From NCBI GenBank assembly GCA_910587475.1, contig CAJUMR010000014.1, positions 7,287 through 71,286 of the forward strand: 64,000 nucleotides of DNA, in the 5' to 3' direction. Origin of the DNA: an uncultured Muribaculaceae bacterium (lineage in GTDB: Bacteria; Bacteroidota; Bacteroidia; Bacteroidales; Muribaculaceae). Positions within the stretch are counted from its first letter, which is position 1, and every line of letters starts with the position of its first letter. Shown here piece by piece: positions 36,279-44,084 of this stretch. Made by a program: the position numbers and the translations under genes. The notes beneath the pieces were generated by a model. That model was not told where the DNA came from. It saw only the letters and a list, made by a program, of their open reading frames with translations, and did no database searches.

Positions 36279-37388
36279 ATGAACCTGCGAATCCTTATTC
36301 CCGCCATGCTCGGCGTGGCTCTCGCCCTGCCTTCGGCCGCCCGAAGCAAGACTCACGATGGTCCGGCATGGCAATCGGTGGAAAAGAACTATTCAATCAA
36401 TCAGATCCGCGACCTGGCTCTGATCTATCAGGGTGGTCGCCATCGTCCCGACTGGACAGCCGATCAATTTGTGCCCTATGTCACCCACACATTTGCCGAC
36501 GGCAGCAAAGAGTGGCTTTTCGACGGATTTCTCTTCCTTGAGTTTGTCGACGGTGACAAACAGTATATACCGGGCCTCCGCATGGCCAACGCCCAGAAAA
36601 GTGATTGGCTACACTATCTCGACAGAGTGTTCGAACCCGGCAAATCGCTTGATGCGCTCAACCGCTGCATCGGAGATCTGAAAACCGAGCTCGGCGATCC
36701 CGGCTTCAAACACAAGGTCGTGCTCACCATGCTCCCCCCGATCCACCATCAGAAAGACTGGGGCGAACTCAATGGCCGCGCACTCGATTTCGACAATGTC
36801 GACGACTGCAAGGAAGCCTGCAAATGGTATCTCGACATGCTCGTCGACCGCTTCAACAAAGGAGGCTACGACAATCTCGAACTGACGGGCATCTACTGGG
36901 TCGACGAAGACATGCTCCATTTCGACGGATTTCCCAAATATGTCGCCCCATATGTCCACGAAAAGGGACTCCAGTTTGTATGGATACCCTACTTCAAGGC
37001 TCATGGCTATGACCGCTGGCAAGAACTCGGCTTCGACATAGCATATCATCAGCCTAACCATTTCTTCAATAAATCGATAGCCGACTCGCGCCTCGACGAA
37101 GCATGCTCCATAGCCCGACAGAACGGCATGGCCCTCGAATTTGAATTCGATCCGAAAGCTCTTCACGATGCCGACGATTCATCTTACGACCGCATGAACG
37201 CCTACATGGACGCATACTGGAGAAACAATGTGTTCACCGACGCCGCTCTCGCCTACTATGAAGGTGGCATCGGCATGACCGAATTTGCAAAAAACCGCAC
37301 TCCTGAAAACCAGGCGCTCATCGACCGCCTCGCAAGAATCATCGTCGACCGACGCAAAAATGCCTCTCTTCAGCCCAAAAAGAAATAA
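36279..37388 (+). CDS. DUF4855 protein without sorting tail (paralogue 2 of 3)
   Basis: 369 residues. Signal peptide MNLRILIPAMLGVALALPSAA. Conserved blocks RDLALIYQGGRHRPDW, WLFDGFLFLEFVDG, GIYWVDEDMLHFDGF, FVWIPYFKAHG and GMALEFEFD. It ends in KKK soon after the conserved domain and has no T9SS tail. It is strikingly similar to the next gene, at DNA as well as protein level in the first 60 codons, so the pair arose by tandem duplication. Likely periplasmic. Confidence 0.72.
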   Translation: MNLRILIPAMLGVALALPSAARSKTHDGPAWQSVEKNYSINQIRDLALIYQGGRHRPDWTADQFVPYVTHTFADGSKEWLFDGFLFLEFVDGDKQYIPGLRMANAQKSDWLHYLDRVFEPGKSLDALNRCIGDLKTELGDPGFKHKVVLTMLPPIHHQKDWGELNGRALDFDNVDDCKEACKWYLDMLVDRFNKGGYDNLELTGIYWVDEDMLHFDGFPKYVAPYVHEKGLQFVWIPYFKAHGYDRWQELGFDIAYHQPNHFFNKSIADSRLDEACSIARQNGMALEFEFDPKALHDADDSSYDRMNAYMDAYWRNNVFTDAALAYYEGGIGMTEFAKNRTPENQALIDRLARIIVDRRKNASLQPKKK

Positions 37389-37416
37389 AACCATTTACTT
37401 AAAATCCATATTCACA

Positions 37417-38550
37417 ATGAAAATCAAACATTTAGCCATAGCATTACTATCCTTTGCCCTTGCAACTCCGACATTCGCCAAAACAGACAAACATCAGGGT
37501 CCGGCATGGCAGTCAACCGAAAAAAACTTTTCAATCAATCAGATCCGCGACCTCGCGCTGATCTATCAGGGTGGCAGCCAGCGCATACCCTGGACCGAAG
37601 ACCAGATCGAGCCTTATGTCGTCCACAAATTCGGCAACGGCAATAAATCATGGCTCTTCGATGGCTTTCTCTTTCTTGAATTCGCCGATATGCCTGAGTG
37701 TAACCTCGCTCCCGGCTACAGTGGAAAACGCGATGCCCGTCAGGAAGACTGGCAACGCTATCTCGACAGAATGTTTGAGAAAGGCAAGGCTCTCGACGCG
37801 CTCAACTCGTGCATAGAACATCAGAAAGCCGAAATCGGCGATCCGGGTTTCAAACACAAAGTGGTCATAACCCTGCCGACTCCTCTGCCCCATCAGAAAG
37901 ACTGGGGTAAAATCAATGGCCGCGATCTCGACTTCGACAACGTTGAAGACGCGAAACTCGCTTGCCAATGGTATCTCGACCAACTCACCGACCGTTTTGC
38001 CAAAGCCGGTTTCAACAACCTCGAACTGACGGGCATATACTGGGTCGACGAAGACATGTGGCATCTCGACGGATTTACCAAACACATCTCTCCCTATATA
38101 CATGAACTCGGTCTGCAGTTCGTCTGGATTCCTTACTTCAAGGCCAAAGGTTTCGAAAACTGGAAAGAACTCGGCTTCGACATCGTCTATCATCAGCCCA
38201 ACCATTTCTTCAGCAAAGCCATACCGGATTCACGCATCGACGAAGCTTGCTCGCTCGCCCGTCAGCACGGCATGGGCATGGAATTTGAATGCGACGAAAA
38301 TGCACTCTTCCAGAAAGAAAACTCGTCGTATGACCGCATGAATGCCTACATGGACGGCTTCTGGCGTCACAACGTGTTCACCGATGCAGCCATCGCATAC
38401 TACACCGGTAGCCATCTTCTCCTTGATTTCATCCAGAATCCCTGCCCCGAGAACCAGGCTATAATGGATCGTCTGGCCACCATCATCGTAGACCGTCGCT
38501 CCAATCCCTCTCTTATCCCTGACGGAAAAAACAAAAAGAATAAAAAATGA
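37417..38550 (+). CDS. DUF4855 protein without sorting tail (paralogue 3 of 3)
   Basis: 377 residues from ATG 37417, which starts a good signal peptide (MKIKHLAIALLSFALATPTFA); the frame is open upstream into the previous gene. Same conserved blocks as paralogue 2, including GIYWVDEDMWHLDGF and MEFECDE, with a basic C-terminus (KNKKNKK). Its TGA overlaps the ATG of the next gene (ATGA), so translation is coupled. Substrate unknown; see paralogue 1 for candidate catalytic residues. Confidence 0.72.
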   Translation: MKIKHLAIALLSFALATPTFAKTDKHQGPAWQSTEKNFSINQIRDLALIYQGGSQRIPWTEDQIEPYVVHKFGNGNKSWLFDGFLFLEFADMPECNLAPGYSGKRDARQEDWQRYLDRMFEKGKALDALNSCIEHQKAEIGDPGFKHKVVITLPTPLPHQKDWGKINGRDLDFDNVEDAKLACQWYLDQLTDRFAKAGFNNLELTGIYWVDEDMWHLDGFTKHISPYIHELGLQFVWIPYFKAKGFENWKELGFDIVYHQPNHFFSKAIPDSRIDEACSLARQHGMGMEFECDENALFQKENSSYDRMNAYMDGFWRHNVFTDAAIAYYTGSHLLLDFIQNPCPENQAIMDRLATIIVDRRSNPSLIPDGKNKKNKK

Positions 38551-39740
38551 AAAAAATAATTATCGCTGCCATGCTCCTGCTCGGAGCCGCCACTGCCGAT
38601 GCTGCAAAAATTGTCTGCTCTCCGGCAGGCATGATAACATACACCGAAACTACCGAATGGGGTGATATAAGCATCATTTTCAAAAAGTGCATGGCCAACA
38701 ACCTTTACACTTTCTATTCAGTAAAACTTAACAATCAGATCGTAAACACCGCTGAATACAGCGACAACATCGGGCCGTTTCTTGTCAACGGTTTCTGGAT
38801 GGGTGGAAACCATAACAACACCCAGACACAAAAACCGACTGCCAACACTCTATTTGTCAGCTACAGCGTCGATGGCGAACAGATCTCACCCCGCATGACC
38901 GTCACCGGCTCAGTGCTGACCATCGACGTAGAAAATGAGATACTCTACGCCGACGGCAAGAAATTTGCCACAGAATACATGTCGTATGTCGTATCGGGCA
39001 ACAGTATTGAAGTTTATGGCGAACATGTCTATGAGCACCCCACTCCCATGGTCATCGACCGATACTACGGTATGCAGTCGATGTTCAACGGCGAAACCGA
39101 AATTCTGACTCCCGGCGGCAATAGTCCGCTGTGGCAAAAACTTGTCGTTGCCAATTCGGGTCACGAAGTGCAGTTCACAAAAGCCTCAGCTCCTGAATTC
39201 TGCACATTTGTCGAACATTCGGCAAACGGCTATCAGGCGTCATATATGGTCAAAGAAGAACTCGGCAACCGCGACTGGATCGACAGCGACAACGACGTCG
39301 TGTTCATCGGCAACAGCTGGAGCAAATGCTACCACAAAATCATCGGTGGCCACACCGTCAAAGCCGGCGACCGCTCGTCGTGGCACGGCATTTACTCTTG
39401 GTTTGACGAACCGGTCACCGACAACTGCCGCAACGCATCCGACGACAACGTATTCGAATACGGAGCATACATCAACGGCGAACCTGTGGTCATGCACCTC
39501 AACAGCGATGGTTCGATGCTTGAGACAGCCGGAATCGATGACATCACCGCCGATATTGCCCCGACATTTGCAACAGCAGGCGACGGATTGATCACGATCT
39601 CGGAAGACGCTCCCCAGGCTTGCTGCTTTGACATCGCAGGTAAGATCGTGCACCGCGGTTCAGGATCATTCAGCTGCCAGAAAGGTGTCTACATAGTCAA
39701 TGACATGAAAGGCCACGCAATCAAACTGATCGTAAAATGA
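38547..39740 (+). CDS. Unrecognised PUL protein, T9SS-tailed paralogue
   Basis: 397 residues, signal peptide MKKIIIAAMLLLGAATADA. I do not recognise the family. Features shared with the next gene: CMANNLYTFYSV, DNIGPFLVNG, RYYGMQSMF, LTPGG, FTKASAPEF, DNDVVFIGNSWSKCYHKIIG and SSWHGIYSWF. Conserved His, Trp and Asp residues cluster in the last three blocks and could form an active or binding site. The C-terminal 65 residues (from AGIDDITADI, with CCFDIAGKIVHRGSGSFSCQ) are a sorting tail nearly identical in plan to that of DUF4855 paralogue 1. Both ends overlap neighbours as ATGA. Confidence 0.6.
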   Translation: MKKIIIAAMLLLGAATADAAKIVCSPAGMITYTETTEWGDISIIFKKCMANNLYTFYSVKLNNQIVNTAEYSDNIGPFLVNGFWMGGNHNNTQTQKPTANTLFVSYSVDGEQISPRMTVTGSVLTIDVENEILYADGKKFATEYMSYVVSGNSIEVYGEHVYEHPTPMVIDRYYGMQSMFNGETEILTPGGNSPLWQKLVVANSGHEVQFTKASAPEFCTFVEHSANGYQASYMVKEELGNRDWIDSDNDVVFIGNSWSKCYHKIIGGHTVKAGDRSSWHGIYSWFDEPVTDNCRNASDDNVFEYGAYINGEPVVMHLNSDGSMLETAGIDDITADIAPTFATAGDGLITISEDAPQACCFDIAGKIVHRGSGSFSCQKGVYIVNDMKGHAIKLIVK

Positions 39741-40732
39741 AACGTAAAATAAGCCAAATAGCACTGGCCACGGCCTTCTTGGCTGCGCCGTTCTGCGCCG
39801 ATGCCGCAAAAATAGAATACCGCGACGGCAACATCGCCTATACAGAGAAAACGCCATGGGGGCTGATCAACATCGACTTTGCCCACTGCATGGCCAACAA
39901 ACTCTACACATTCAGCAGCGTGAGCATCGATGGCGTTGAGGTCAACCACACAGAAAGTGACAACATCGGGCCTTTTCTCATCGATCAGAAAGGTTGGTCG
40001 GGCGGAAACCATGTCAACGACGACAGACTTTCGGCCCACACCAAAAGTGTCGAAGTCTATGTCGACGGACAGCGCCTTTCGGGCGACTGCTCTGTCAACG
40101 GAAAAGTTCTGACCGTAGAGGTCGTCAACCAACTGCTTCATCCGCTCGACGACAGCGATCTCGCCGTCGAACGCGTTGTCTACAACGTTTCGGGCAACTC
40201 CATCGACGTCAAGGCTTCGCATGAGTTCCAATGCAAGCAGCCCGAAATGATAGAGCGCTACTACGGCATGCAGTCGATGTTTGTCAACGAATATGAACTC
40301 CTGACTCCAGGCGGACAGTTCAGCTCGTGGACCCGTTTTCCGGTAACGAGCACCGGCAACGAACAGCAGTTCACCAAAGCATCTGCGCCATCGTTCACAA
40401 CTTTCATCGAACACTCCAACGGAGGCTATCAGGCCGCTTACATGACTCCCGAAGGTCTCGGGGACCATCATTTCGTCGGCGACAACGACATCATCTTCAT
40501 CGGCAACAGTTGGAGCAAATCCTATCACAAGATCATCGGCATGCACCCGATCAAGAAAGGCGACCGCATCAACTGGCATGGCATCTACTCTTGGTTTAAC
40601 AAACCGATCTTCGACGGTTCGTCAAATCCCGACAAATCAGCCCGCACCTTTGACTACGGAGCCTATATCGAAGGGCAGCCATATGTGTTCCATCTCAATC
40701 CCGATGGCTCAATGACTAAATTCGCACTATAA
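39737..40732 (+). CDS. Unrecognised PUL protein, untailed paralogue
   Basis: 331 residues, signal peptide MKRKISQIALATAFLAAPFCADA. It parallels the previous protein block for block (CMANKLYTFSSV, DNIGPFLIDQ, RYYGMQSMF, FTKASAPSF, DNDIIFIGNSWSKSYHKIIG, INWHGIYSWF) but stops at FHLNPDGSMTKFAL, exactly where the partner's sorting tail would start. It is therefore probably periplasmic. Last gene of the PUL, followed by a strong terminator. ATGA overlap with the previous gene. Confidence 0.6.
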   Translation: MKRKISQIALATAFLAAPFCADAAKIEYRDGNIAYTEKTPWGLINIDFAHCMANKLYTFSSVSIDGVEVNHTESDNIGPFLIDQKGWSGGNHVNDDRLSAHTKSVEVYVDGQRLSGDCSVNGKVLTVEVVNQLLHPLDDSDLAVERVVYNVSGNSIDVKASHEFQCKQPEMIERYYGMQSMFVNEYELLTPGGQFSSWTRFPVTSTGNEQQFTKASAPSFTTFIEHSNGGYQAAYMTPEGLGDHHFVGDNDIIFIGNSWSKSYHKIIGMHPIKKGDRINWHGIYSWFNKPIFDGSSNPDKSARTFDYGAYIEGQPYVFHLNPDGSMTKFAL

Positions 40733-40757
40733 CAGTCAGTCAGACTTCCATAACAGC

Positions 40758-40791
40758 GACGCGGCCCGCAAAAACGGGCCGCGTCGTTTTG
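40758..40791 (+). terminator. Intrinsic terminator closing the PUL
   Basis: Perfect 11-bp stem GACGCGGCCCG (40758-40768) with CGGGCCGCGTC (40775-40785), A-rich 6-nt loop, then GTTTTG. It lies between convergent genes. Confidence 0.85.
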
Positions 40792-40792
40792 T

Positions 40793-42493
40793 TTAACTCA
40801 TCAGTATCACTATCACCACGCCCCACAGTATCAGCAATGTGTTGCCTATCGCATAGGTGACCGTGTAGCCCATCGCCGGTATTGAACTGCCGAGAGCATC
40901 CTGGACGGCTCCGAGCGAAGCTGTGGTTGTTCGGCTGCCGGCACAACATCCGAGATTTATAGCCGCCGGGAATTTGAACAGCTTCTTGCCGATGATCATT
41001 CCGAAAATCAGAGGCAACGATGTGCAGATCACACCCATGAGGAACATCATCAGTCCTACTTCTTTAAGCCCGCTGACAAACGATGGACCGGAAGTGATGC
41101 CGATGACGGCTATGAACATGTTAAGGCCAAGATTATCCATCAACCACACGGCTGAAGACGGGATGCGTCCGAAAGTCGGATGTTTGGATCTCAGCCATCC
41201 TAACACAAGACCGGCGATCAACGCACCACCGCTTGTGCTCAAGCTGATCGGCACTCCGCCGATATGGATTGCCAACGCTCCGAACAGTCCTCCGAGGAAG
41301 ATGCCCAGTCCGACAAATATAAGGTCGGATTTTGTCGATTTGCGGTCGGCGAAGCCGATCTGTGGCGCTGCATCATTGACCTCGCGCTCGAGACCGACCA
41401 CCGTGATGACATCGCCACGCTGTATTTTGAACTGGGCGAGCACAGGCATGGCCACTCCGCCTCTTGTGATGCTTTTGATCGATACGCCGTACATATACTT
41501 CATTGATCTGAGCTGATCGACAGTCTTTCCGATGACAGATTTCGAAGCGACGGTGATCTGCAATTCTTCAGCCGGGAAGTCGAGCAACTCGGCATCCATC
41601 ACTTCTGGGCCGACCCACTCCTCGTCGCCGATAATGAATTCACGCCGGCCGCTGAGAACAATCTCATCACCTTTGGAAATTTTCAGATCGGGAGTTACCT
41701 CGATCACTTTGCCCGCCGATCTGACACGCTCGACAAACAGGCGCTTTCCTTCTGACTGGAGATACTGCTCTACTTCGGACACCATCTTGGGTTCGTCGAA
41801 ATAATCCGATGTCACTTTATATGCACGGAATGCCACCGGCCGCAGTGCCTTTACATAATTAGGATCGGCGTTTGCGCCCCCTTGATTTAGTTTTTTCTCA
41901 AGTTCAGCAGTCTCTGCCTTAACTTTCTTGATACCACCGAGCAAAGCCGGGCCGAGATTGGCCAGAATGTAGGCCGAACCAATCGTGCCGAATACATAAG
42001 TGACGGCATAGCATACCGGCATTACATCTATCCACGCTTTTTTAGTGGCATCAGAGACTGAAAGAGTGTTGAGCGTATCGGTTCCTACACCGATGACAGC
42101 AGACATTGTCTGAGCTCCGGCCAATAATCCGAGCGACTCGCCGATATTGTAGCCCATGATTTCGGCCACACCCCACGTGACAAGCAGACATAGCCCGCAG
42201 ACCACAACGGCAAAAAGCACCTGTTTTATGCCATCGCCGCGGAGAGCCTGAAAGAACTGCGGACCTACACTGTAGCCGATTGAAAAAAGGAACAGGAGGA
42301 AAAAAACATCTTTCAACGGACCTGGTATAGGGATATTAAGCTGACCGACAGCAACACCGACCAACAGCACCGAAGTAACGGTGCCAAGTGAAAAAGACTT
42401 ATATTTCAACTGGCCGATAAAAAAACCGATACCAATCGTCAGAAACACCGCCAGTGACGGATTGCTTCTCAGTGTCTCAACAATCCAATTCAT
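40793..42493 (-). CDS. AspT/YidE-family (AAEx) transporter
   Basis: 566 residues. Two membrane halves (about 1-200 and 385-566) flank two cytosolic RCK_C/TrkA_C domains (about 210-290 and 300-375; AVASKSVIGKTV-type strand, VITVVGLEREV). The duplicated signatures LLAGAQTMSAVIGVGTDT and LGCCAGSRTTTASLGAVQD match the aspartate:alanine exchanger family. Substrate may be a dicarboxylate or amino acid; homologues in Bacteroidetes are mostly uncharacterised. It converges with the PUL. Confidence 0.85.
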   Translation of the reverse strand: MNWIVETLRSNPSLAVFLTIGIGFFIGQLKYKSFSLGTVTSVLLVGVAVGQLNIPIPGPLKDVFFLLFLFSIGYSVGPQFFQALRGDGIKQVLFAVVVCGLCLLVTWGVAEIMGYNIGESLGLLAGAQTMSAVIGVGTDTLNTLSVSDATKKAWIDVMPVCYAVTYVFGTIGSAYILANLGPALLGGIKKVKAETAELEKKLNQGGANADPNYVKALRPVAFRAYKVTSDYFDEPKMVSEVEQYLQSEGKRLFVERVRSAGKVIEVTPDLKISKGDEIVLSGRREFIIGDEEWVGPEVMDAELLDFPAEELQITVASKSVIGKTVDQLRSMKYMYGVSIKSITRGGVAMPVLAQFKIQRGDVITVVGLEREVNDAAPQIGFADRKSTKSDLIFVGLGIFLGGLFGALAIHIGGVPISLSTSGGALIAGLVLGWLRSKHPTFGRIPSSAVWLMDNLGLNMFIAVIGITSGPSFVSGLKEVGLMMFLMGVICTSLPLIFGMIIGKKLFKFPAAINLGCCAGSRTTTASLGAVQDALGSSIPAMGYTVTYAIGNTLLILWGVVIVILMS

Positions 42494-42547
42494 TATTTTT
42501 GCTTATTAATTGATGAACAATGTGTAATGTTTCAATATCCCTGAGTA

Positions 42548-42562
42548 TGTGCGCGGCGCACA
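42548..42562. promoter_or_regulatory. Perfect G/C palindrome upstream of the AspT-family gene
   Basis: TGTGCGC-G-GCGCACA is a 7-bp inverted repeat with one central base, about 55 nt upstream of ATG 42493. The centre is too tight for a hairpin, so a dimeric protein-binding site is more likely. No regulator is identified. Confidence 0.35.
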
Positions 42563-42605
42563 CATCGTTAGATTTATAACACACCCGATGTATTAAAGTT
42601 TGGTC

Positions 42606-42657
42606 AGAAAAGAAAACAGACAACCCTTCCCCCGTAAAATGTCGAGGGAAGGGTTGT
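42606..42657 (-). terminator. Intrinsic terminator of the 42683-43228 barrel gene
   Basis: On the minus strand ACAACCCTTCCC (complement of 42646-42657) pairs with GGGAAGGGTTGT (complement of 42620-42631) and is followed by the T-rich CTGTTTTCTTTTCTG. Confidence 0.85.
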
Positions 42658-42682
42658 AGAAGAGCGTCGGTATTAACCGTTA

Positions 42683-43228
42683 TCAGAAGTTATAGTAGAA
42701 ACCAAACATTATGTTGTTAGTGTCGAAATTCAGACCCCAGTTTTCAGGAGCTCCATTGGCTTTGGCTGCATGGTTGCCACCTTGATAGCCGAGGAAACCG
42801 ATGTGAGCCACAAGACTGAATTTGTCGTTGATGTCAAACGATACGCCAGGACGGAAACCTATGCCAAGTTCAACTGCTGTGCTTCCGCCGGCACGACCGA
42901 TGCCAAGATCAACGCCACCGTCGACAAACAGATTGACACGTTCGTATCTGTAGTAGGTGTAACGAGCATAAGGGTTGACTTGAAAAACAGTCTTTTCCTC
43001 ACCGCCTGCCTTACGGTAGGATACACCCACTTTTGTGCCGACGGCAAAACGATCGGTAAGATTATAGCCCAATTCGGGGAGTACTGTCACTTGAGTGCTT
43101 TTAACTCCACTTGCAGACTCGGTTGTACGACCAAATGTCAGTTGACCGCCGGCATACCAGTCGCCGGACTGTGCGCTTGCGCCTATAGCCATGATGGCCA
43201 TGATGGCGAGAAAAAGAACTTTTTTCAT
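42683..43228 (-). CDS. Small outer-membrane beta-barrel protein
   Basis: 181 residues. Signal peptide MKKVLFLAIMAIMAIGASAQ. The rest matches the OMP beta-barrel fold (PF13505-like), with GDWYAGGQLTFGRTT, LPELGYNLTDRFAVGTKVG, YARYTYYRYERVNLFVDGG and terminal FGFYYNF. Eight strands are likely. It has its own terminator and is probably monocistronic. Function within the family (porin or structural) is unknown. Confidence 0.82.
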   Translation of the reverse strand: MKKVLFLAIMAIMAIGASAQSGDWYAGGQLTFGRTTESASGVKSTQVTVLPELGYNLTDRFAVGTKVGVSYRKAGGEEKTVFQVNPYARYTYYRYERVNLFVDGGVDLGIGRAGGSTAVELGIGFRPGVSFDINDKFSLVAHIGFLGYQGGNHAAKANGAPENWGLNFDTNNIMFGFYYNF

Positions 43229-43306
43229 CGTTGTCTAAATTTTTTATTAATCGATTATTGAACGTTTTTTTACTTTAAATCCTCCTGCAGTCTGACGCAT
43301 GATCAG

Positions 43307-43927
43307 TTATCTGACTATACGCTCAAACTCCGACCCTGGCTCGAGACACAACGGGCACACGAAATCGGGCGGAAGTTCCTCTCCGACATATTCGAACCCG
43401 CATATCGGACAGCGCCACACCACTTCGCCGGTCGTCTCATCGCTCTGAGCTACAGGCGTCGGTCTGACATTTGCACGATAGTAGGCATAGGTCATCGACG
43501 GAGCGTCAGACAGAATGGCTTTTTCAGTCACTTCACCGATAAACATCATGTGAGTGCCGAGATCGACCGTACGGTTGACTTTCACGGATATGAACGCATT
43601 AGTGCCGGCTGTGATGGCAAGAGTGCCGTCGGCAACTCGCCTCACATCATTGAAATCCTTGAATTTGTCGACATCGCGTCCTGACTGGAAGCCGAAGTTT
43701 CTGAACAATTCATAACGCGCATCCATACTGATGATCGAAACTGTGAAAATACCTGTTTCTTCGATCATCCGGCAAGTCAGACCATCCTTATTCAGACAGA
43801 GAGAGACCTGTTCGGGAGCTGATGTCACCTGCCCGAAAGCGTCGGCGATGCAACCGTTGTCGCGCCCGTCTTTTCTGGCGGTCACCACATATAGGCCATA
43901 TGTAATATTAAATAGAGGTTCACTCAT
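43307..43927 (-). CDS. Flavin reductase-rubredoxin fusion (high-molecular-weight rubredoxin type)
   Basis: 206 residues. Residues about 1-150 form a FMN-binding split-barrel flavin reductase domain (FNITYGLYVVTARKDGRDNGCIADAFGQVTSAPEQ region, FTVSIIS, GTHMMFIGEV). The C-terminus is a rubredoxin with two Cys-x-x-Cys knuckles, CPIC and CPLC. The same layout is found in Hrb proteins of anaerobes such as Moorella, which pass electrons from NAD(P)H to flavodiiron proteins for O2 or NO detoxification. No flavodiiron gene is adjacent here. Cytosolic. Confidence 0.85.
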   Translation of the reverse strand: MSEPLFNITYGLYVVTARKDGRDNGCIADAFGQVTSAPEQVSLCLNKDGLTCRMIEETGIFTVSIISMDARYELFRNFGFQSGRDVDKFKDFNDVRRVADGTLAITAGTNAFISVKVNRTVDLGTHMMFIGEVTEKAILSDAPSMTYAYYRANVRPTPVAQSDETTGEVVWRCPICGFEYVGEELPPDFVCPLCLEPGSEFERIVR

Positions 43928-44015
43928 ATCAAGGGTTGTTGTTTTGGAAATCTAACACTCCAAAACTAATTTTTGTTTTTACGCCACCGATTAATTATGG
44001 TTGCAATAAAATGAT

Positions 44016-44023
44016 TAATTTTG
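44016..44023 (+). promoter_or_regulatory. -7 promoter element for the GDPD-EEP gene
   Basis: TAATTTTG matches TAnnTTTG and lies about 60 nt before ATG 44085. No clear -33 TTTG is seen at the right distance. Confidence 0.4.
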
Positions 44024-44084
44024 TAATCAGCGCTGCCCGACAGCGTCATATCAAACAACACCATCAATAATTCAACTACATATC

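Noticed and set aside
23060..40732. PUL as a recently transferred island
   Set aside because: Base composition and codon use match the flanking genes on the same strand, and no integrase, tRNA or direct repeats border it.
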